Source of the DNA: Rhizobium sp. N324
GTDB lineage: Bacteria > Pseudomonadota > Alphaproteobacteria > Rhizobiales > Rhizobiaceae
Length of the DNA: 64,000 bases
NCBI RefSeq assembly: GCF_001664485.1
Contig: NZ_CP013630.1
Coordinates: 2,111,001-2,175,000 of the forward strand
Direction of reading: 5' to 3'
Below the pieces are notes generated by a model. That model was not told where the DNA came from, made no database searches, and worked only from the letters and a program-made list of their open reading frames with translations. Below, in pieces: positions 1 to 11,706 of the stretch; position 1 is the first letter of the stretch, and the number at the start of each line of letters is the position of its first letter. The translations under genes and the position numbers were made by a program.

Positions 1-790
1 GGCGGGTGAAAATCCCGTCATCGTCGCCCTGAAGGACGAGAGCGACCGGCGCTGGGAAGGCTATGACCACGCCGTCATCGGCATCGGCGATTTCGCCGCT
101 CTTGACGGGCTGTTCAACCGTTATGGCGTCGGCCGTGTGGTGATGTCGGGCAGCGTGGCCCGCCGGCCGGAATGGCGCGAGGTGCGCCCGACGCTGCGTA
201 TCCTGATGAAGGTCCCGGCCGCCATCCGCACCCTGCTCTCCGGTGGCGACGACACCGTTCTGCAGATGGTCATCCGGCTGATCGAGGGAAACGGCCGCCG
301 GGTCGTCGGCGCTCATGAAATCGCGCCCGATCTGCTTGCCTCCGTCGGTCCGCTTGGCGCAGCAACGCCGGGTGACGAAGACCGGCGTGATATCCGCCGC
401 GCCGCCGAAGCCGCGGACATGCTCGGCCGGCTCGATGTCGGGCAGGGCGCCATCAGCATCGGCGGGCGCGTCGTGGCACTCGAGGGTGTCGAGGGCACGG
501 ATGAGATGCTGGACCGTGTCGCAAGTCTCAGAGTAGCCGGGCGCATCTCGCCGCGGCGCCGCGGCGCGCTTGTCAAGCTCTGCAAGCCGCAACAGGATAT
601 CCGCGCCGACCTGCCGGCGATCGGCGTTTCCACCATTCTGAACGCAAGAAAAGCCGGTCTCGGCGGCATCGCGGTGGAGGCAGGCCGCTCGCTGGTGCTC
701 GATCGATCCGCCGTCATCAAGGCCGCCGATGAGGCGGGGCTTTTTGTCTGCGGCATCGATCGCGGACTGCCGGCATGGGGGCTCGAATGA
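1..790 (+). CDS. lpxI: LpxI, UDP-2,3-diacylglucosamine pyrophosphatase (5' partial)
   Basis: LpxI (DUF1009) hydrolyses UDP-2,3-diacylglucosamine to lipid X and UMP in lipid A synthesis, replacing LpxH in many alphaproteobacteria. The reading frame is open from base 2, so the gene starts before the window; an internal ATG at 137 is not the start. The C-terminal LpxI domain is recognisable (GVSTILNARKAGLGGIAVEAG, then VCGIDRG near the end). The stop codon overlaps the lpxB start in an ATGA junction, which indicates translational coupling. The family is about 290 residues, so roughly 30 residues are missing at the left edge. Confidence 0.93.
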   Translation, partial: AGENPVIVALKDESDRRWEGYDHAVIGIGDFAALDGLFNRYGVGRVVMSGSVARRPEWREVRPTLRILMKVPAAIRTLLSGGDDTVLQMVIRLIEGNGRRVVGAHEIAPDLLASVGPLGAATPGDEDRRDIRRAAEAADMLGRLDVGQGAISIGGRVVALEGVEGTDEMLDRVASLRVAGRISPRRRGALVKLCKPQQDIRADLPAIGVSTILNARKAGLGGIAVEAGRSLVLDRSAVIKAADEAGLFVCGIDRGLPAWGLE

Positions 791-1956
791 ACGGGGCGCC
801 GCTGAAAATTGCCGTCATTGCCGGCGAGGTGTCGGGTGATCTGCTCGGTGCCGATCTCATCGCCGCCCTGAAGCGGATTCATTCGGGGCCGGTGGAACTT
901 GTCGGCGTTGGCGGTGAGGCACTGCAGGCGGAAGGCTTGCAATCGCTGTTCGATTTCTCCGAGCTGTCGATCATGGGCATCACCCAGGTGCTGAGCCGGC
1001 TGCCGAAGCTTTATACGTTGATCCGCCGGACGACCGCGGAAATCATCGCTGCGAGGCCTGATGTTCTGCTCATCATCGACAGCCCGGATTTCACCCATCG
1101 CGTCGCAAAGCGCGTGCGCACCGCGCTGCCCGATCTGCCTGTCGTCAATTATGTCTGTCCGAGCGTCTGGGCCTGGAAGGAATATCGCGCCACGCGCATG
1201 CTCGCCTATGTCGATCATGTGCTCGCCGTCCTGCCCTTCGAGCCGGCAACGATGCAGCGCCTCGGCGGGCCGGCAACCACCTATGTCGGCCATCGCCTGA
1301 CCGCCGACCCTGCGCTGCTGGAGACCCGGCGCCTGCGCGCCGGCAGGCAGCCCGGCAATCGCACGATCCTGCTTCTGCCCGGCTCACGCTCCTCCGAAAT
1401 CCAGAATCTCCTGCCGCATTTCGAGGTGGCGGCAAACGAACTTGTCGCCCGCAATGGACCGATGCGCTTTGTTCTGCCGACAGTGACGCACAGGCAGGCG
1501 CTGGTCCGCCAATTGACGGAGAACTGGGCGGTCAAGCCGGAGATCGTTGTCGGTGCGCAAGCAAAATGGCAAGCCTTCGCGGAAGCCGATGCCGCCATGG
1601 CGGCATCCGGAACCGTCATCCTCGAACTGGCGCTGGCCGATGTTCCCGTCGTCTCCGCCTACAAGGTCGACTGGATCATGCGGCTGCTGACATCGGCCAT
1701 CAAGACCTGGACCGGCGCGCTGCCAAACCTGATTGCCGATTACGCGGTCGTGCCGGAATATCTGAACGATATCCTTCGCGGTGCAAGTCTCGCACGCTGG
1801 ATGGAGCGGCTGTCGGCCGACACCTACCAGCTCAAGGCGATGAAAGAAGGCTACGATCTGATCTGGCAGCGCATGCAGACCAAAAAACCACCCGGCGAAC
1901 ATGCCGCCGAAATCCTTCTCGACGTGCTGAACAAGAAAAAACCCGGTCGTCTCTGA
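787..1956 (+). CDS. lpxB: Lipid-A-disaccharide synthase LpxB
   Basis: LpxB condenses lipid X with UDP-2,3-diacylglucosamine to give the tetraacyl disaccharide of lipid A at the inner face of the cytoplasmic membrane. The N-terminus KIAVIAGEVSGDLLGADL matches the family glycosyltransferase 19 signature, followed by VNYVCPSVWAWKEYR and the LLPGSRSSEI motif. Length is 389 residues, as usual. I chose the ATG at 787 because it overlaps the lpxI stop (ATGA); an ATG at 775 in the same frame is less likely. Last gene of the lpx operon; a terminator overlaps its stop codon. Confidence 0.95.
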   Translation: MNGAPLKIAVIAGEVSGDLLGADLIAALKRIHSGPVELVGVGGEALQAEGLQSLFDFSELSIMGITQVLSRLPKLYTLIRRTTAEIIAARPDVLLIIDSPDFTHRVAKRVRTALPDLPVVNYVCPSVWAWKEYRATRMLAYVDHVLAVLPFEPATMQRLGGPATTYVGHRLTADPALLETRRLRAGRQPGNRTILLLPGSRSSEIQNLLPHFEVAANELVARNGPMRFVLPTVTHRQALVRQLTENWAVKPEIVVGAQAKWQAFAEADAAMAASGTVILELALADVPVVSAYKVDWIMRLLTSAIKTWTGALPNLIADYAVVPEYLNDILRGASLARWMERLSADTYQLKAMKEGYDLIWQRMQTKKPPGEHAAEILLDVLNKKKPGRL

Positions 1957-1973
1957 CCGGGTTTTCTTCTTTT
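1939..1973. terminator. Bidirectional rho-independent terminator between lpxB and gltA
   Basis: A perfect 10-bp stem (AAACCCGGTC at 1939-1948, GACCGGGTTT at 1955-1964) encloses a 6-base loop. It is followed on the plus strand by a T-rich run to 1973 and preceded by an A run that serves as the U tract on the minus strand. It ends both the lpx operon and the convergent gltA transcript. The stop codon of lpxB lies inside the structure. Confidence 0.9.
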
Positions 1974-1997
1974 CGGGCGATATATCGGCCGAAGCGA

Positions 1998-3287
1998 TCA
2001 GCGCTTCGAAACGGGAATGTAGTCACGCTTCGGTTCGCCGACATAGAGCTGGCGCGGGCGGCCGATGCGCTGTTCCGGATCCTCGATCATCTCGTTCCAC
2101 TGCGCGATCCAGCCGACGGTGCGGGCAAGCGCGAAGAGCACGGTGAACATGGTCGTGGGGAAGCCCAGCGCCTTCAGCGTGATGCCGGAATAGAAGTCGA
2201 TGTTCGGATAGAGCTTCTTTTCGATGAAATATTCGTCGGTGAGCGCGATGCGCTCCAGCTCCATCGCTACTTCGAGCAACGGATCGTCCTTGATGCCGAG
2301 CTCGCCGAGCACCTCATGCGTCGTCTTCTGCATGATCTTGGCGCGCGGATCGTAGTTCTTGTAGACGCGGTGGCCGAAGCCCATCAGGCGGAACGGATCG
2401 TTCTTGTCCTTGGCGCGGGCAATATATTCCGGAATGTGGTCGACCGAGCCGATCTCATTCAGCATGTTGAGCGCTGCTTCGTTGGCGCCGCCATGGGCGG
2501 GGCCCCAGAGGCAGGCGATGCCGGCCGCGATGCAGGCGAACGGGTTGGCGCCCGACGAACCCGCGAGGCGGACGGTCGAGGTCGAGGCGTTCTGCTCGTG
2601 ATCGGCATGCAGGATGAAGATGCGGTCCATGGCGCGGGCAAGCACCGGATTGACCACATATTCCTCGCAAGGCACGGCAAAGCACATGCGCAGGAAGTTC
2701 GATGCGTAATCGAGGTCGTTCTTCGGATAAACGAAGGGCTGGCCGATATGGTACTTATAGGCCATCGCGGCAAGCGTCGGCATCTTGGCGATCATGCGCA
2801 GGCTGGCGACCATACGCTGATGCGGATCGGTGATATCCGTGGAGTCGTGATAGAAAGCCGATAGCGCGCCGACACAGCCGCACATGACGGCCATCGGATG
2901 CGCATCGCGGCGGAAGCCCGTGAAGAAGCGGCTCATCTGCTCGTGCACCATGGTGTGGTGCGTGACGCGGTAATCGAAATCCTTCTTCTGCGCGGTGGTC
3001 GGCAGTTCGCCGTAGAGGAGCAGGTAGCAGACTTCGAGGAAGTCGCCATGCTCGGCCAGCTGCTCGATCGGATAGCCGCGGTGCAGCAGCACACCTTCGT
3101 CGCCGTCGATGTAGGTGATCTTGGATTCACAGGATGCGGTCGAGGTAAAACCCGGATCGTAAGTGAAGGAGGCAGTGTTCTTATAGAGAGCACCGATATC
3201 GATGACGCTCGGGCCGATCGTGCCGCTCTTGACGGCTAGGTCGACAGATTTGTCACCGATTTTTATTGTAGCGCTTTGATCCGTCAT
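1998..3287 (-). CDS. gltA: Citrate synthase GltA
   Basis: Citrate synthase condenses acetyl-CoA and oxaloacetate, the entry step of the TCA cycle. The 429-residue hexameric type I enzyme is recognisable from [20 protein letters not shown], the [12 protein letters not shown] active-site histidine region, [15 protein letters not shown] and the C-terminal PRQLYVG. The start MTDQSATIK at 3287 is chosen because a strong AGGAGG-type ribosome binding site lies just upstream (complement of 3293-3298); the frame is open further to 3347. Transcribed convergently with lpxB. Confidence 0.96.
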   Translation of the reverse strand: MTDQSATIKIGDKSVDLAVKSGTIGPSVIDIGALYKNTASFTYDPGFTSTASCESKITYIDGDEGVLLHRGYPIEQLAEHGDFLEVCYLLLYGELPTTAQKKDFDYRVTHHTMVHEQMSRFFTGFRRDAHPMAVMCGCVGALSAFYHDSTDITDPHQRMVASLRMIAKMPTLAAMAYKYHIGQPFVYPKNDLDYASNFLRMCFAVPCEEYVVNPVLARAMDRIFILHADHEQNASTSTVRLAGSSGANPFACIAAGIACLWGPAHGGANEAALNMLNEIGSVDHIPEYIARAKDKNDPFRLMGFGHRVYKNYDPRAKIMQKTTHEVLGELGIKDDPLLEVAMELERIALTDEYFIEKKLYPNIDFYSGITLKALGFPTTMFTVLFALARTVGWIAQWNEMIEDPEQRIGRPRQLYVGEPKRDYIPVSKR

Positions 3288-3576
3288 GCTGATCCTCCGG
3301 AATGGCGGTGGCGCCATAAAAGCGCCATAGGGGTTAAGCGTCCTCACCGATAGCTATATGATCGCGACGCTAATGCCAAGTTACCGTGACGGCATTTTGT
3401 GCATTGCAGTATCACCTTTTAGGCACTGCAGCGATGAGCAGCGTGCATATCGGAAGCCAATGATTCGACTGGCCTTTTGGCGCTCGCGATTTTCCCTCAT
3501 ATTTCAATCGATTATCCTTGCCCGATTTGTTGGGAGGTTGCATTCTGGGCGCCTTCGCGGGTGACTTGGGCGGCGC

Positions 3577-5994
3577 ATGCAGGAATTGACGACAGTCGAA
3601 TTGCGGCCGGAAGCTGGCGCCGGATCCTCCGGCGTTTCTCTGCCTGTGGTGGCGACGCCATCGGCAAGGACGCAGTCGGCGACGCCCTGGCGCCACCGGC
3701 TGCCGGCCGCAGCCCGCCAATCCTTGCGCGCTTGCAGGTCCATGCTGGGCGAGGAGGCGGATCACGGCCGCCTGCTGCTGTTTTCGCCGGTCTTCCTCGG
3801 CGCCGGCGCATCCTTCTGGTTTCTGGCCGCATCCGATTTTCCGCTTTTGACATTACTGCTGTCGCTGTCGGTGCTGACCATTGCGGTTCTCATCACCGAC
3901 CGTAGCCGGGCCGTGTTGCGAACGACGTTGTTGGCGCTTGCACTTGTGGTCTGCGGCATGCTCTGCGCACAGTTCGAGAGCTGGCGGGCATCGACCGTGA
4001 TCCTCGATTCATCCGTGACGACGACGCTGACCGGCCGTGTCGAACGGCGCGAAGGCGACGGCCGTGGGCGTTGGCGCTACATTCTCGCCGTCAGGGCCAC
4101 AGACGAGCCGGAGTTGAAGCGGCCGCCGGGGCGCGTAACCGCGATTGTCCGCGGCGCCGACACGCCTTTCGAGATCGGCGACATTATCACCGGCAGGGCG
4201 CGGCTAACGCCGCCCTCGGGCCCCGCACTTCCCGAACTCAATGACTTCTCCTTCGGCGCCTATTTCGACGGCATCGGCGCCAACGGCTTCTTCTACGGCG
4301 CCCCTGAGAAGGATTTGGCGGCGAGCCCGCAGGGTGCAAGGTCGCCGTCGGAAGCTATGCTCGAATGGCTTTACCGGTTGCGTAGCAGCATCGGCGACCG
4401 CATCAGGTCGATCCTGCCTGGTGATACCGGCGCCTTTGCCGCCGCCCTGGTGACCGACGAGCGGCGCGCCATCTCGAATGCGACGACGGAGGCGTTGCGC
4501 CAGTCTGGCCTTGCCCACATCGTCGCGATCTCGGGTCTCAACATGGCGCTGTCGGCCGGCATCTTCTTCGTCGGCTTCCGGATGCTGCTCAGCCTCTTTC
4601 CGGGCGTCGCCCAGGCCTATCCGACGAAGAAGATCGCCGCCGCAGGCGCGCTCACCGCCGTCACCGCCTATTACCTGATCTCCGGATTCGGGGTCTCGGC
4701 CGAACGCGCCTTCATCATGATGGCCATCATGCTGATCGCCGTCTTCTTCGATCGGCCGTCGATCAGCCTGCGCAATGTCGTTCTCTCGGCGCTTGTCATC
4801 ATCGCCATTTCACCCTCCGAAGTGCTGGGCCCGAGCTTCCAGATGTCCTTTGCCGCGACATTGGCATTGGTATCGGGCTATCAGTTGTGGAAGGACCGGC
4901 GCGTCCGCGAAAACGCGTTGCTCAAGCTGCCGATCTTCCGGCCGGTCGTTGCGGTCGCCGGTTTCTTCGGTGGCGTCCTGCTGACCTCGCTGATCGGCGG
5001 TTTTTCCACGGCGCTGTTTTCGATCGAGCATTTTCATCGGTTGACGGCCTACGGCCTGCCGGCAAACCTCGCGACGATGCCGATCATCTCGTTCATCGTC
5101 ATGCCGGCCGGGCTGCTGGCAATGTTGCTCATGCCGTTCGGCCTGGACGCTCCGCTCTGGGAGGTCGTCGGCTTCGGCCTCGATCTGGTGATCGCTGTCG
5201 CCAAGACGGTGTCCGGCTGGGGCGGCGATATCGGCGTCGGCCGTTTGCCCGCCTGGTATTTCGCCGTCGCCGTGGCCGGCTTCCTGCTGCTGACACTGCT
5301 GCGCACCCGGCTGCGCCATGCCGGCACATCGACCCTCGCCGTCTCGACGCTCTTCCTGCTGGTTCTGCCGGTCCCCCGGCCGCCGGATCTGGTGATTTCG
5401 GAGGATGGCAGTCTGGTCGCGCTCGTTGCAGTGGCGGCAATGGCTTCCAACCGCGAAAACCCGCCGGATTTCATTTTCGACCAGTGGCAGAGAGCACTGG
5501 TCCTGCCGACACATCATCCACCGAAGATGTTGGAAGGCCCTGCTATCCCGCCGGAGGGAGAAGACCGCCGCGTCAGGCTTTCCCACGATCAGCAGATCGA
5601 AGCGAGGACGGCGATGCGGGCGGCGGCGGGCGGTGAAACAAACCGCTTTTCCTGTGTCAAAAAGGCCTGGTGCACATCAAGGCTTGGCAATGGGCGCGTC
5701 GTCACCGTCATCGACAATGCCGCCTATCTCGGTCCGGCCTGCGATGCCTCCGATATCGTCGTCACGTCTGTCCGCCTGCGTTTCAATAGCTGCCGCTCGG
5801 GCGCGACGCTCTTTACCGGTGAGACGCTACGCAGGACCGGTTCCGTCGAGCTGCGCTTCGCGGACGCCGGCCTGGAGGTCGCAACCGCATTCGAGAGCCT
5901 GTCGCGGCCGTGGATACGCCATCGCGCCTATGACTGGCGCAGCAATAGTTTCGCCGAAACCGGCCCGTCCAGCGTCAGTGATAGCGGCGAATGA
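3577..5994 (+). CDS. comEC: ComEC/Rec2-family membrane protein
   Basis: An 805-residue polytopic membrane protein with an N-terminal DUF4131-like segment and a central Competence domain (around residues 270-530, including [15 protein letters not shown]). In transformable bacteria ComEC forms the inner-membrane channel for single-stranded DNA. The C-terminal 250 residues occupy the place of the usual metallo-beta-lactamase domain, but I see no HxHxDH metal motif there, so that domain looks degenerate. No other competence genes lie nearby and natural DNA uptake is not established for rhizobia. Its tail overlaps the lexA tail by 20 bp. Confidence 0.85.
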   Translation: MQELTTVELRPEAGAGSSGVSLPVVATPSARTQSATPWRHRLPAAARQSLRACRSMLGEEADHGRLLLFSPVFLGAGASFWFLAASDFPLLTLLLSLSVLTIAVLITDRSRAVLRTTLLALALVVCGMLCAQFESWRASTVILDSSVTTTLTGRVERREGDGRGRWRYILAVRATDEPELKRPPGRVTAIVRGADTPFEIGDIITGRARLTPPSGPALPELNDFSFGAYFDGIGANGFFYGAPEKDLAASPQGARSPSEAMLEWLYRLRSSIGDRIRSILPGDTGAFAAALVTDERRAISNATTEALRQSGLAHIVAISGLNMALSAGIFFVGFRMLLSLFPGVAQAYPTKKIAAAGALTAVTAYYLISGFGVSAERAFIMMAIMLIAVFFDRPSISLRNVVLSALVIIAISPSEVLGPSFQMSFAATLALVSGYQLWKDRRVRENALLKLPIFRPVVAVAGFFGGVLLTSLIGGFSTALFSIEHFHRLTAYGLPANLATMPIISFIVMPAGLLAMLLMPFGLDAPLWEVVGFGLDLVIAVAKTVSGWGGDIGVGRLPAWYFAVAVAGFLLLTLLRTRLRHAGTSTLAVSTLFLLVLPVPRPPDLVISEDGSLVALVAVAAMASNRENPPDFIFDQWQRALVLPTHHPPKMLEGPAIPPEGEDRRVRLSHDQQIEARTAMRAAAGGETNRFSCVKKAWCTSRLGNGRVVTVIDNAAYLGPACDASDIVVTSVRLRFNSCRSGATLFTGETLRRTGSVELRFADAGLEVATAFESLSRPWIRHRAYDWRSNSFAETGPSSVSDSGE

Positions 5995-6694
5995 GACCGA
6001 CGAGCTTGCCCTGCACCTTGACGCGGTCTGGCCCGAAGATCCGGGTCTCATAAGCCGGGTTGGCGGCTTCAAGCGCGATCGAGGCGCCCTTGCGGCGGAA
6101 GCGCTTCAGCGTCGCTTCCTCGTCATCGACGAGGGCGACGACGATGTCGCCGGGACTTGCCGTGCTGCCGTTGCGGATGATCACCGTGTCGCCGTCGAAG
6201 ATGCCGGCGTCGATCATCGAATCGCCTTTGACCTCCAGCGCATAATGCTCACCCGAGCCGAGCATGTCGGCGGGAACGACGATGTCGTGGGTGTTGTTCT
6301 GGATCGCCGAAATCGGAACGCCGGCGGCGATTCGGCCCATGACCGGCACCGAGACCGAGTTGCCGTTGTCGGCGACGGGTTTTGCGGGTGCGGGGGCGGC
6401 GACCGGCTGGGGCTTGCCGAGGCTGCCCTCGATGACGCTCGGCGAAAAACCACGCCGGGGCTGAATGCTGGGGCTATAGGCCTCCGGAAGCTTGATGACC
6501 TCGAGCGCCCGGGCGCGGTTCGGTAGGCGGCGAATGAAGCCGCGTTCCTCAAGCGCCGTGATCAGGCGATGAATGCCGGATTTCGAGGCCAGATCCAGGG
6601 CGTCCTTCATCTCGTCGAAGGACGGTGGAACGCCGGATTCCTTCATGCGCTCATGAATGAAAAGGAGAAGCTCCTGTTGTTTGCGCGTGAGCAT
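5975..6694 (-). CDS. lexA: SOS repressor LexA
   Basis: LexA represses the DNA-damage (SOS) regulon and cleaves itself when stimulated by RecA. The protein has 239 residues: an N-terminal winged helix ([17 protein letters not shown] to residue 65), a linker, an Ala-Gly cleavage site in GRIAAGVPI, the nucleophilic serine in [14 protein letters not shown] and the catalytic lysine in DEEATLKRF. The start at 6694 matches the conserved MLTRKQ N-terminus; the frame extends upstream to 6910 without support. It carries its own operator upstream, so it is autoregulated. Confidence 0.97.
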   Translation of the reverse strand: MLTRKQQELLLFIHERMKESGVPPSFDEMKDALDLASKSGIHRLITALEERGFIRRLPNRARALEVIKLPEAYSPSIQPRRGFSPSVIEGSLGKPQPVAAPAPAKPVADNGNSVSVPVMGRIAAGVPISAIQNNTHDIVVPADMLGSGEHYALEVKGDSMIDAGIFDGDTVIIRNGSTASPGDIVVALVDDEEATLKRFRRKGASIALEAANPAYETRIFGPDRVKVQGKLVGLIRRYH

Positions 6695-6740
6695 CGGCGT
6701 GTGACCCCTGATTGAAACAAATCCAGAACAGACACTATAT

Positions 6741-6755
6741 GTTCCATATGTGTTC
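6741..6755 (-). promoter_or_regulatory. LexA operator (SOS box) of lexA
   Basis: On the minus strand the sequence reads GAAC-N7-GAAC (plus strand GTTC at 6741-6744 and 6752-6755), the direct-repeat SOS box established for alphaproteobacteria. It lies about 47 bp upstream of the lexA start, in the expected promoter position. Confidence 0.88.
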
Positions 6756-6890
6756 CGCAAGTAGCTAAATTTCCGTAAAACTTGGCGCCAACTCGTTGAG
6801 ATTTTTATTTTCATTCGCCGGATCGGCGCCATGTCTTGCATTGAGGAAGGCGCCGTCGCACATCTCTTCGCAATTGCAGGAGGGGATATC

Positions 6891-7784
6891 ATGAACACGA
6901 ATTCCGCCAAGCCGCACCCACTGGATCATGTCGTGCTGCCGGTCGTCAATATCGATCTGGCGCGCGAAAGACTCGGCAAGCTCGGCTTCACCGTTGCGGC
7001 CGATGCCCGTCATCCCTTCGGAACGGAAAATGCCTGCGTCTTCTTCGCCGACAAGACCTATCTGGAGCCGCTCGGTATCGCGAGCGTCGAGGAGAGCGAG
7101 TCCTCGGCGCGGCAAGGCAATGTCTTCACCGCCCGCAACCGGGCCTTCCGCTTCCGTTGCGGCGATGAGGGGCTTTCGGCCGTGGTTTTCGGCACCGAGG
7201 ATGCCGGCCTCGATCATCAAAGCTTCATTTCAGGCGGATTGAGCGCCGGCGAGATGCTGGAGTTCAGCCGGCTGATGAAAATGCCGGACGGTTCCAAAGG
7301 CATCGGCAGCTTCAAACTGGCCTTTGCCGCGGATCTGCGGGCACCCGATTTCTTTCTCTTCACCTGCCAACGCATCAATCCATTGCCGGCCGACCGCGGC
7401 GCGCTGGAGACACATGCCAATGGCGTGACCGGCATCGCCGAGATCGCGCTGTGCGCGCCTGATGCCTCCGCCTTCGCCGGTTTCGTCAGCCTTGTCATGG
7501 CGCAGTCGGCCGTCGAGAAAACCGGTTTCGGCGTCAATATCGCGGCGCCGAATGCGAAAATCAGCCTGATGACGCCGGAAGGGCTGGAGGCCTATTTCGA
7601 GTTTGCCGTCTCATCCGCCGACCGCGGCCTGCGCGGCCGGGCCATCCGCTTCACCGTCGCCGATCTTGCCGTGACAGAAGCGCATTTGGCTGCTAACGGA
7701 GTGACCTACACGCGCAAGAACAATCGTATTCTGGTGAAGCCGGCGCCCGGGCAGGGCACGCTTTTCGCCTTCGAGGAAAGATGA
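6891..7784 (+). CDS. VOC-family (glyoxalase-like) protein
   Basis: A 297-residue protein with the glyoxalase-like fold: the N-terminus [27 protein letters not shown] is typical of the PF13468-type VOC superfamily, with a second related half (around residues 160-290). VOC proteins are usually metal-dependent lyases, isomerases or dioxygenases; substrate unknown. The start at 6891 follows a GGAGGGG ribosome binding site. Its stop overlaps kdsA in an ATGA junction, so the two are probably co-translated, although no functional link is known. Confidence 0.85.
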   Translation: MNTNSAKPHPLDHVVLPVVNIDLARERLGKLGFTVAADARHPFGTENACVFFADKTYLEPLGIASVEESESSARQGNVFTARNRAFRFRCGDEGLSAVVFGTEDAGLDHQSFISGGLSAGEMLEFSRLMKMPDGSKGIGSFKLAFAADLRAPDFFLFTCQRINPLPADRGALETHANGVTGIAEIALCAPDASAFAGFVSLVMAQSAVEKTGFGVNIAAPNAKISLMTPEGLEAYFEFAVSSADRGLRGRAIRFTVADLAVTEAHLAANGVTYTRKNNRILVKPAPGQGTLFAFEER

Positions 7785-8629
7785 TGAGCACTGATACGAA
7801 TTCGGAAGTCAGGATCGGCGCGGGCGCAGGCCAGGTCACCTTTTCCAATACCGGCCGCCTGTCGCTGATTGCCGGCCCCTGCCAGATGGAGAGCCGCGAC
7901 CATGCCTTCATGGTTGCCGGCACGCTGAAGGAGCTCTGTGCAAAGCTCGGCATCGGTCTCGTTTACAAGAGTTCCTTCGACAAGGCGAACCGCACCTCGC
8001 TGTCGGCAGAGCGCGGCATCGGCCTTGAAAAGGGCATGCAGGTCTTCGCCGATCTCAAGAAGGAGTTCGGCTTTCCCGTCCTGACCGACGTTCACACCGC
8101 CGAGCAATGCGCCGAAGTGGCAAAGGTGGTCGATGTCCTGCAGATCCCGGCCTTCCTCTGCCGCCAGACCGACCTTCTGATCGCCGCCGCCGAGACCGGC
8201 CGTGCCGTCAATGTCAAGAAGGGCCAGTTTCTTGCCCCCTGGGACATGAAGAACGTGCTGAAGAAGCTCAACGCCAGCGGCAATCCGAACGTGCTGCTCT
8301 GCGAACGCGGCGCCTCCTTCGGCTACAACACGCTGGTTTCCGACATGCGCTCGCTGCCGATCATGGCGTCGATGGGTGCGCCGGTCATTTTCGATGCGAC
8401 CCATTCGGTGGCGCAGCCGGGCGGGCAGGGGGAATCCTCCGGCGGTCAGCGGGAATTCGTGGAAACGCTGGCGCGCGCGGCGGTCGCGACCGGCATTGCC
8501 GGCGTCTTCGTTGAAACCCACCAGGACCCCGACAACGCACCGTCCGACGGCCCGAACATGGTCTACCTCAAGGACATGCCGCAGCTTCTGGAAAAGCTGC
8601 TGGCCTTCGATGCTGTCGCCAAGGGCTGA
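7781..8629 (+). CDS. kdsA: KDO-8-phosphate synthase KdsA
   Basis: KdsA condenses phosphoenolpyruvate and arabinose-5-phosphate to 3-deoxy-D-manno-octulosonate-8-phosphate for the LPS inner core. Recognised by [54 protein letters not shown] and the C-terminal VETHQDP. About 282 residues, normal length. Two adjacent ATGs (7781, 7784) are possible starts; the first overlaps the VOC gene stop. Confidence 0.96.
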   Translation: MMSTDTNSEVRIGAGAGQVTFSNTGRLSLIAGPCQMESRDHAFMVAGTLKELCAKLGIGLVYKSSFDKANRTSLSAERGIGLEKGMQVFADLKKEFGFPVLTDVHTAEQCAEVAKVVDVLQIPAFLCRQTDLLIAAAETGRAVNVKKGQFLAPWDMKNVLKKLNASGNPNVLLCERGASFGYNTLVSDMRSLPIMASMGAPVIFDATHSVAQPGGQGESSGGQREFVETLARAAVATGIAGVFVETHQDPDNAPSDGPNMVYLKDMPQLLEKLLAFDAVAKG

Positions 8630-8746
8630 CAGTCAAAAGCCTGACATGTTCGTGTTATAGCGACGATCGGACATGCAGGTCGAAGGTGCCGCAATGCGCC
8701 ATTGTAATTTGCACGCCTTCGATTATGACAGGCTTCGAACGATTGA

Positions 8747-10045
<1,299 letters not shown>

Positions 10046-10066
10046 TCGAATCTGCTTTCGACAAGA

Positions 10067-10094
10067 CCCGCGCCCCTCCCGGCGCGGGTTTTTT
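10067..10094 (+). terminator. Rho-independent terminator of eno
   Basis: A perfect 8-bp GC stem (CCCGCGCC at 10067-10074, GGCGCGGG at 10081-10088) with a 6-base loop is followed by six T residues at 10089-10094, 22 bp after the eno stop. Confidence 0.93.
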
Positions 10095-10178
10095 GTTGGC
10101 CGTTTTTACGGTCAACGAACGGTTAATCTCTGGGCGTTATGCTGAACGAATTGGTAATGCGTTCAAGAGCATGCGTGT

Positions 10179-10499
10179 ATGTGGACAAAGCATCATAAGA
10201 AGAGAAAATTCGGCCGCTTCGTCATTCCGGCCATGACGGTCGCCTTCCTCTCCTATTTCGGTTATCATTGCATTCACGGCGATTACGGCCTGCGCGCAAC
10301 GGAGACGTTCGAGCACCAGCGCGTCGCGCGTGAAAAAGAGCTTGCGATCTTGAAGGCGAAGCGCGAACATCTGGAAAATCAGGTCGCGCTGCTGAGTGAT
10401 GGCTCGCTCGACAAAGATATGCTGGACGAAAAAGCGCGCTATCAGCTCAATATGTCGCGCGCGGACGAGATCGTCATATTCAACCATTATTCCAATTAA
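10179..10499 (+). CDS. ftsB: FtsB/DivIC-like septum formation initiator
   Basis: A 106-residue protein with a basic N-terminus, one membrane segment (residues 13-32), then a periplasmic coiled coil (RVAREKELAILKAKREHLENQVALL) and the short C-terminal DEKARYQLNM motif. This is the layout of FtsB/DivIC proteins that join FtsL and FtsQ in the divisome. The position directly between eno and pdhA is typical of alphaproteobacteria and supports the call. Confidence 0.88.
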   Translation: MWTKHHKKRKFGRFVIPAMTVAFLSYFGYHCIHGDYGLRATETFEHQRVAREKELAILKAKREHLENQVALLSDGSLDKDMLDEKARYQLNMSRADEIVIFNHYSN

Positions 10500-10524
10500 C
10501 CGGAATTAGGTTAATTGGAATTTT
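10490..10524 (+). terminator. Terminator overlapping the ftsB stop codon
   Basis: A perfect 12-bp inverted repeat (10490-10501 with 10509-10520, 7-base loop) is followed by TTTT. The stem is AT-rich, unusual here, and includes the ftsB stop codon. Confidence 0.75.
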
Positions 10525-10595
10525 CTGCTTATTTCCAATAGTTTAGTGCCGAATACGAGCCATGCAATTATGGCATTGCTGTGGTCATGTTTCTT

Positions 10596-10635
10596 CCCTA
10601 TGGTACGCGGCACCGAGAACCGACAAACCATAGGG
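10596..10635 (+). promoter_or_regulatory. pdhA leader inverted repeat overlapping the ribosome binding site
   Basis: CCCTATGGT at 10596-10604 and ACCATAGGG at 10627-10635 form perfect 9-bp arms with a 22-base spacer. The right arm runs into the pdhA Shine-Dalgarno (GGGAGG). In RNA this could mask the ribosome site; in DNA it could be an operator. A smaller inverted repeat (GCCAT/ATGGC, 10559-10574) lies just upstream. Confidence 0.5.
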
Positions 10636-10643
10636 AGGGTTGA

Positions 10644-11690
10644 ATGGCGCCGCGAAAGACCGCGACGGTTTCCAGCCGGAAAACATCAGCAAAACCTGCA
10701 GCGAAAGCATCGAACGGAGGCCCTGTCGCCGACTTCGATCGCGACGAGGAGCTCAAGGCCTATCGCGAGATGCTGCTGATCCGCCGCTTCGAGGAGAAGG
10801 CCGGCCAGCTTTACGGCATGGGTTTCATCGGCGGCTTTTGCCACCTCTACATCGGTCAGGAAGCTGTCGTCGTCGGCATGCAGATGGCGCAGAAGGAAGG
10901 CGACCAAGTCATCACCGCCTATCGCGACCACGGCCACATGCTGGCCACCGGCATGGAAGCGCGCGGCGTCATGGCCGAACTGACTGGCCGCCGCAGCGGC
11001 TATTCCCACGGGAAGGGCGGCTCGATGCACATGTTCTCGAAAGAGAAGCATTTCTACGGCGGCCACGGCATCGTCGGCGCCCAGGTCTCGCTCGGAACCG
11101 GTCTTGCCTTCGCCAATCATTATCGCGGCAACGGCAACGTCTCGATCGCCTATTTCGGCGATGGCGCCGCCAACCAGGGCCAGGTCTACGAGAGCTTCAA
11201 CATGGCGGCTCTCTGGAAGCTGCCGATCGTCTATATCGTCGAGAACAACCGTTATGCCATGGGCACCTCGACGGCCCGCGCCACCGCCCAGTCGAACTAC
11301 TCGCTACGCGGCTCCGGCTTCGGCATTCCCGGCATCCAGGTCGACGGCATGGACGTGCGCGCCGTCAAGGCGGCCGCCGACGAGGCGCTCGAACATTGCC
11401 GCTCCGGCAAGGGCCCGATCATTCTCGAAATGCTGACCTATCGCTATCGCGGCCACTCCATGTCCGATCCGGCGAAATATCGCTCGAAGGAAGAAGTGCA
11501 GAAGATGCGCTCCGAGCAGGATCCGATCGAGCAGGTCAAGGCGCGCCTCATCGAAAAGGGCTGGGCCTCCGAAGACGATCTGAAAGCGATCGACAAGGAT
11601 GTCCGCGACATCGTCGCCGACAGCGCCGATTTCGCCCAGGCCGATCCGGAGCCGGATGCATCCGAGCTCTACACCGACATTCTGCTTTAA
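10644..11690 (+). CDS. pdhA: Pyruvate dehydrogenase E1 alpha subunit
   Basis: The alpha subunit of the heterotetrameric E1 component binds thiamine diphosphate and decarboxylates pyruvate. The TPP motif is visible as [20 protein letters not shown] followed by VENN, and the phosphorylation-loop-like [13 protein letters not shown] is present. Its 348 residues match the family. First gene of the pdhABC operon; the ATG at 10644 follows GGGAGGGTTGA. Confidence 0.97.
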   Translation: MAPRKTATVSSRKTSAKPAAKASNGGPVADFDRDEELKAYREMLLIRRFEEKAGQLYGMGFIGGFCHLYIGQEAVVVGMQMAQKEGDQVITAYRDHGHMLATGMEARGVMAELTGRRSGYSHGKGGSMHMFSKEKHFYGGHGIVGAQVSLGTGLAFANHYRGNGNVSIAYFGDGAANQGQVYESFNMAALWKLPIVYIVENNRYAMGTSTARATAQSNYSLRGSGFGIPGIQVDGMDVRAVKAAADEALEHCRSGKGPIILEMLTYRYRGHSMSDPAKYRSKEEVQKMRSEQDPIEQVKARLIEKGWASEDDLKAIDKDVRDIVADSADFAQADPEPDASELYTDILL

Positions 11691-11706
11691 TCGGGGGAGG
11701 GAACCC

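Noticed and set aside
313..1293. Long minus-strand open frame antisense to lpxI/lpxB
   Set aside because: High-GC shadow frame; low-complexity composition, no motif, overlaps two certain genes.
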